Shown: piece after piece, positions 60,629-64,000 of the stretch
Numbering within the stretch: position 1 is the first letter of the stretch
Layout of the letters: each line of letters starts with the position of its first letter
DNA from: Pithys albifrons albifrons
Lineage: Eukaryota > Chordata > Aves > Passeriformes > Thamnophilidae
Assembly (NCBI RefSeq): GCF_047495875.1
Contig: NC_092458.1
Location: forward strand, 732,001-796,000
Direction of reading: 5' to 3'
DNA: 64,000 bases
Notes under the pieces: generated by a model
Seen by the model: the letters and a program-made list of their open reading frames with translations, nothing else
The model's database searches: none
What the model was told of the DNA's origin: nothing
Translations under genes and position numbers: made by a program

Positions 60629-60734
60629 CACCATATTCCAATCAGATGTTTGGAGAGTTTGGGTATGCTGTGCATTTGCAAGTGAAGGAGCCACGGACAG
60701 CCAGTCTGTCTGAACAGAAATGGGAGGTTGGAAA
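60629..60734 (+). CDS. Candidate internal coding exon, 106 nt
   Basis: The acceptor TATGTATCTGTTTTTAG ends at 60628. A consensus donor (GGAAA followed by GTAAGTATG) starts at 60735. One frame only is open across the segment: two leading bases, 34 codons, two trailing bases. The translation starts PYSNQMFGEFGYAVHLQV and continues EPRTASLSEQKWEVG. Codon choice looks coding-like (GAG, CCA, CTG, CAG). I do not recognise the protein; the FGEFGYAV part is loosely like an integrin FG-GAP stretch, but the rest does not fit. A preceding exon must end with one base of a split codon, so it does not join directly to the phase 0 candidate at 45050. The family B LTR ends just upstream in what would be the intron. 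Confidence 0.42.
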
Positions 60735-61515
60735 GTAAGTATGCAGTTCATAATGCTTTACTGAGTCAGTGTTTTTAAATGTTGTGGAAAACATATGAAG
60801 AGTTCACACCAAAAATTCAGAATAGTAGTAGTAGTTTGCAGATAATTTTCCTAGATAAATGTGTAGGTAGGTAAAATTTTCTTTGTGAAACAAAAATTGA
60901 AATTGTAGCCTATGTGTAAACTTCCACTGAAGTCTTTATATAGATATCACTCTGAAAATACTGCAGAATATAATCATCAAGATCCATTATAACGAGTTCT
61001 GTAGGTTTCCTTTACTTTCTGTTTCTTTTCCTTATTCTGAGCTAGGAATATACTGCAAATGCTGCTTTACAAATGCCTGTATAGCAGCTAGAAATTTCTT
61101 TTAACCTCTCAAGAAATGGCAAAATAATACAACCTCAGACCTGCAGGTCCCAGGGGTAGGCATGGTTGGAACATTGCAAGTGTTAAGAAAATGAGCAACT
61201 TAGAGAAATGAACCCAATATTATGATCCTTCCACAAAATTTCAACTTACATTTTAAAAGCATAATGTTCAGTTCTGATTTTAAAGACAGAAACTAAAACT
61301 TTTAGAATAAGACTTTCAAGAATTTTAGATTTTCAGTAGTGCTCTTCCACCTATGACCTCCAATTACGAGTAGGTTCTGTGGACACACTGCTCTTCTGAA
61401 TGCTAAATTCCACTTCTGTGTATCTTCTCTGACTAAATCTGTAGTTAAAAATACATTAGGACTGAGTAAAAATGTTGTTGAAGAGAAAACTGAGGTAAAA
61501 CCTCATCAGTACATT
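60735..61515. other. AT-rich single-copy DNA, no gene seen
   Basis: If the preceding exon is real, this is intron. No other feature is supported. Confidence 0.5.
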
Positions 61516-61806
61516 TGAATATCTCAAAGGCAGGTGTCGAGAGGAAAGTGTCAGACCCTTTTCAGTGGTCCCAGTGACAGGAGGAGGAGTAATGGCCATA
61601 AACTAATACACAAGAAGCTTCATCTCAATATGAGGAAAAATTTCTTTCCATTGAAGGTGGCAGAGCACTGGAACTGCCTGGGGAGAAACATTCCAAACCA
61701 ACTTGGATGCATTCCTGTGTCACCTGCTGTAGGTGACCCTGCCTTGGCAGGGGCAGGGTGGGCTGGATGATCTCCAGAGGTCCCTTCCAACTGTAAAGAT
61801 TCAGTG
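61516..61806 (+). mobile_element. CR1 LINE 3' end fragment (old)
   Basis: A plus-strand piece of about 290 bp. It contains the CR1 block ATGAGGAAAAATTTCTTTCC, then GCAGAGCACTGGAACTGCCT, and near the end GGGCTGGATGATCTCCAGAG and GTCCCTTCCAACTGTAAAGA, followed by ATTCAGTGATGC in place of the usual terminal octamers. Only the 3' UTR-proximal part is left. Confidence 0.85.
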
Positions 61807-64000
61807 ATGCTGGGAAATTAACTTATCCACATTTGCCATGCACAGATAGTGGTGGAAGAACAAAGAAGTACGGTTTATTTCAGTTATTATCTACAACAGC
61901 AATAACAATAAAGTACAACAAGAAATTAACAGTAATCTTTTTCATTTATCTATTTATATAATTATTATAAAGCAGTATAACAAAACTGACAAACTTCTTC
62001 CTTTTTTGTTTTCATTGTCTGCCATTTTCTTGGTTTCATAAAGTTTCCTACTTTTTGTCCAGTTACTTCCTTTAACACTCCTTTGTCCAGAAGTCTGTTT
62101 CTATTGTGCCATCAGCATAATGTCCTCACCACTCTTCTTGAAGTGCCAAGTGTTGGAGAATTGCAATTGGTGATGGCATCGAGGTTAAAGTCAAATTACT
62201 GAAATTGTTCTGCCTGCTGAAAAGATGAGACAGTCAAGTAAATTGGCTGCATTCATGTATGCTGAACATGTAAAGGAAGTGCAGGTAGATATCTCTGTGT
62301 TGTCTGTTTAAGGCAGGTATGAATTTAATTTAATTAATTTAATTCCTCACTATGTACCCAGAGATGTGAACTGTAAATCTCATCACCTGTTGGAAGCATT
62401 TCTGGTTGGTGAAGATTTGTACTTGTTTAAGAGACTAACTTCCATTCTACCACCTTTCCCTTGAATGTGGATGAAGTGTTAGCACATGTCATACCCTCCT
62501 AAGAGTATTGTTTTTCATCATGGTCTGGCTACATTCTTTTTCCAATTGATCCAAAAAATTTAAGAAATCGTGTCTTTTCAAGGGCATGTGGAACATCACT
62601 GGGAACTGGATTAGAAGGCAAGAACCCATGGATACACTTAAAATCAACTTCTAACCAACTCCTGAAAGAGAAAATGAAAAATTCTAACAGTTTCTTTTAA
62701 TCCTTCTTCAGGTTCCCTAACATTGTGAGGTCATCACACTGAGATCTGCTTTTTGTTTCTGTCAAGGTAGATTTAACAGATCCTTTAGCATATGTGTCTA
62801 ACCAAGGAAACCTCTATCTGATGTTCTTCATTTTCATTTATCCACCCTGGTGTGGCTCCACAACGGTCATTGAAGATGAATCAGTCAAATTGTGTTCACA
62901 GTGGTCTTGAATTTACTGCCACATGCAACAGCTTTTTCCAGTATAACCATGAAAGTCAATCTGTGTGATGTTGCAGGGGCTCTGAATGGAATCTGATCAC
63001 TTGAAGAACCTCTAGCAGTCATGTAATCACTTACTGAAATTTCAGATATTCCAGCTTTGTTTTCCCTTTGAGAAAGTATTATGTATGAAAGAGACCAGAC
63101 AAAAAAAATAAGGGATGATAAATGTGACAAATGGGAATTATCAAGTGAATCTGAAGTTCCAGTGTGAAGGTTTCCTGGTATTTCTCTACTCTTTGCTGCT
63201 GAGATGTCAGTGATTCAGTACTTTGGCAGTCAGAAACAAGTCTGCTACTCACTGCTGGGGATTTCTGTCGCTGCCTATGTTGGAAAGAGCCACCCATGCA
63301 CAGGTTTTAGAGTCCGAAGTTACAGTCATAATGCTTGACTGAAATATCTTCTGAATGTTACTTTTTATATTTTCTTTTTCCTTTGTGATTTAGTATGATT
63401 AACCAACTAATTTTTTCCAGAGAATCAATACGTGGAGCAATCTGGCAGCTGACCTGCCACAGCTTTGAGGAGAGGGAATACCCCTTAGACAGATAAATTA
63501 CAGCAAGACCAATACATGTATCTCATTTTTCAAACTTATCTTATTTACTGTTTTTGCTGATTCAGCTTGAATCTCTTTTCTGTGTCCCTTGGCATTATAA
63601 TAAGGATGTGATTTATGGTCATATAACTTTGTTAAAGCAAAAAAAAAAAGATCAGAACAGAGGCAATGTTGGGAGTCTGATGAATAATTTTGAAAACTGT
63701 GCTCTCTATTGGATGTATCTCATGTTTCTTCTTTAATTAGAAAATAAAGAAGGAAAGTCTGTGAAATAGAGGGCCAGCTGATTTAAAGTATGACACAGGC
63801 AATCAGCATACTCCAATCTTTGTTCTGGGATACTCACAATACTCATTACAGAACATCAGCTACATGTACAGCATAATGATTCTATGGTTGTGTGGCAATG
63901 AACAACACAAAATGGTACAAATAAAACATTGAGTGAGTTTAGAATGTATTGTTATCAGTAACGATTATTAATATTAAATAATGTTATTAAATATGTTTCC
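61807..64000. other. AT-rich single-copy DNA, no gene seen
   Basis: About 2.2 kb to the window end. Minus-strand frames at 62885-63130 and 63079-63297 (81 and 72 codons) are unrecognised. An A10 run lies near 63640. No repeat copy or RNA gene is recognised. Confidence 0.55.

Noticed and set aside
1..64000. tRNA, rRNA, snRNA or bacterial-type operon features
   Set aside because: No conserved A/B box pair with cloverleaf, rRNA core motif or gene-dense layout was found by reading.

Overview
The window looks like a piece of a bird nuclear chromosome. The evidence is CR1 (chicken repeat 1) LINE fragments with the typical ATTCTATG-type 3' end, several solo LTRs of endogenous retroviruses, a TATC microsatellite, AT-rich single-copy DNA, and no operons or long intact genes. 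The mix of LTR families suggests a songbird-like genome, but I cannot fix the species. No complete protein-coding gene is present. The window reads as gene-poor intergenic DNA or the inside of very large introns.

Layout. 1-397: old LTR of family A, cut by the window edge. 1847-2494 (+), 41010-41659 (+) and 58802-59426 (-): three solo LTRs of family A. 4497-5085, 25261-25885 and 32381-33014 (all -) and 59864-60487 (+): solo LTRs of family B, the first being a divergent relative. 55908-56390 (-): a third LTR type with a 6-bp target duplication. CR1 fragments lie at 13062-13640 (-), 20342-20806 (-), 25891-28260 (-, the longest, with a broken ORF2), 45820-46430 (+), 51036-51635 (+) and 61516-61806 (+). 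A TATC array occupies 28830-29187 and a G/T-only-looking minisatellite occupies 57600-58177. The remaining DNA is mostly AT-rich and shows nothing I can name.

Possible host exons. Three short segments have an acceptor, a single open frame and a donor: 45050-45184 (+, 135 nt), 60629-60734 (+, 106 nt) and 33949-33852 (-, 98 nt, with a strong-context ATG and a hydrophobic signal-peptide-like start). They lie on both strands and I cannot assign them to a gene. They are hypotheses that need homology or RNA evidence.

The most distinctive structure is the 57600-58177 minisatellite. It changes in order from GGTTT pentamers to 23-bp, then 29-bp, then 24-bp units, all built from TTTGG/TTTGGG blocks. 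It sits in a 4.6-kb cluster with three solo LTRs, just upstream of the candidate exon at 60629. I found no convincing new gene system.
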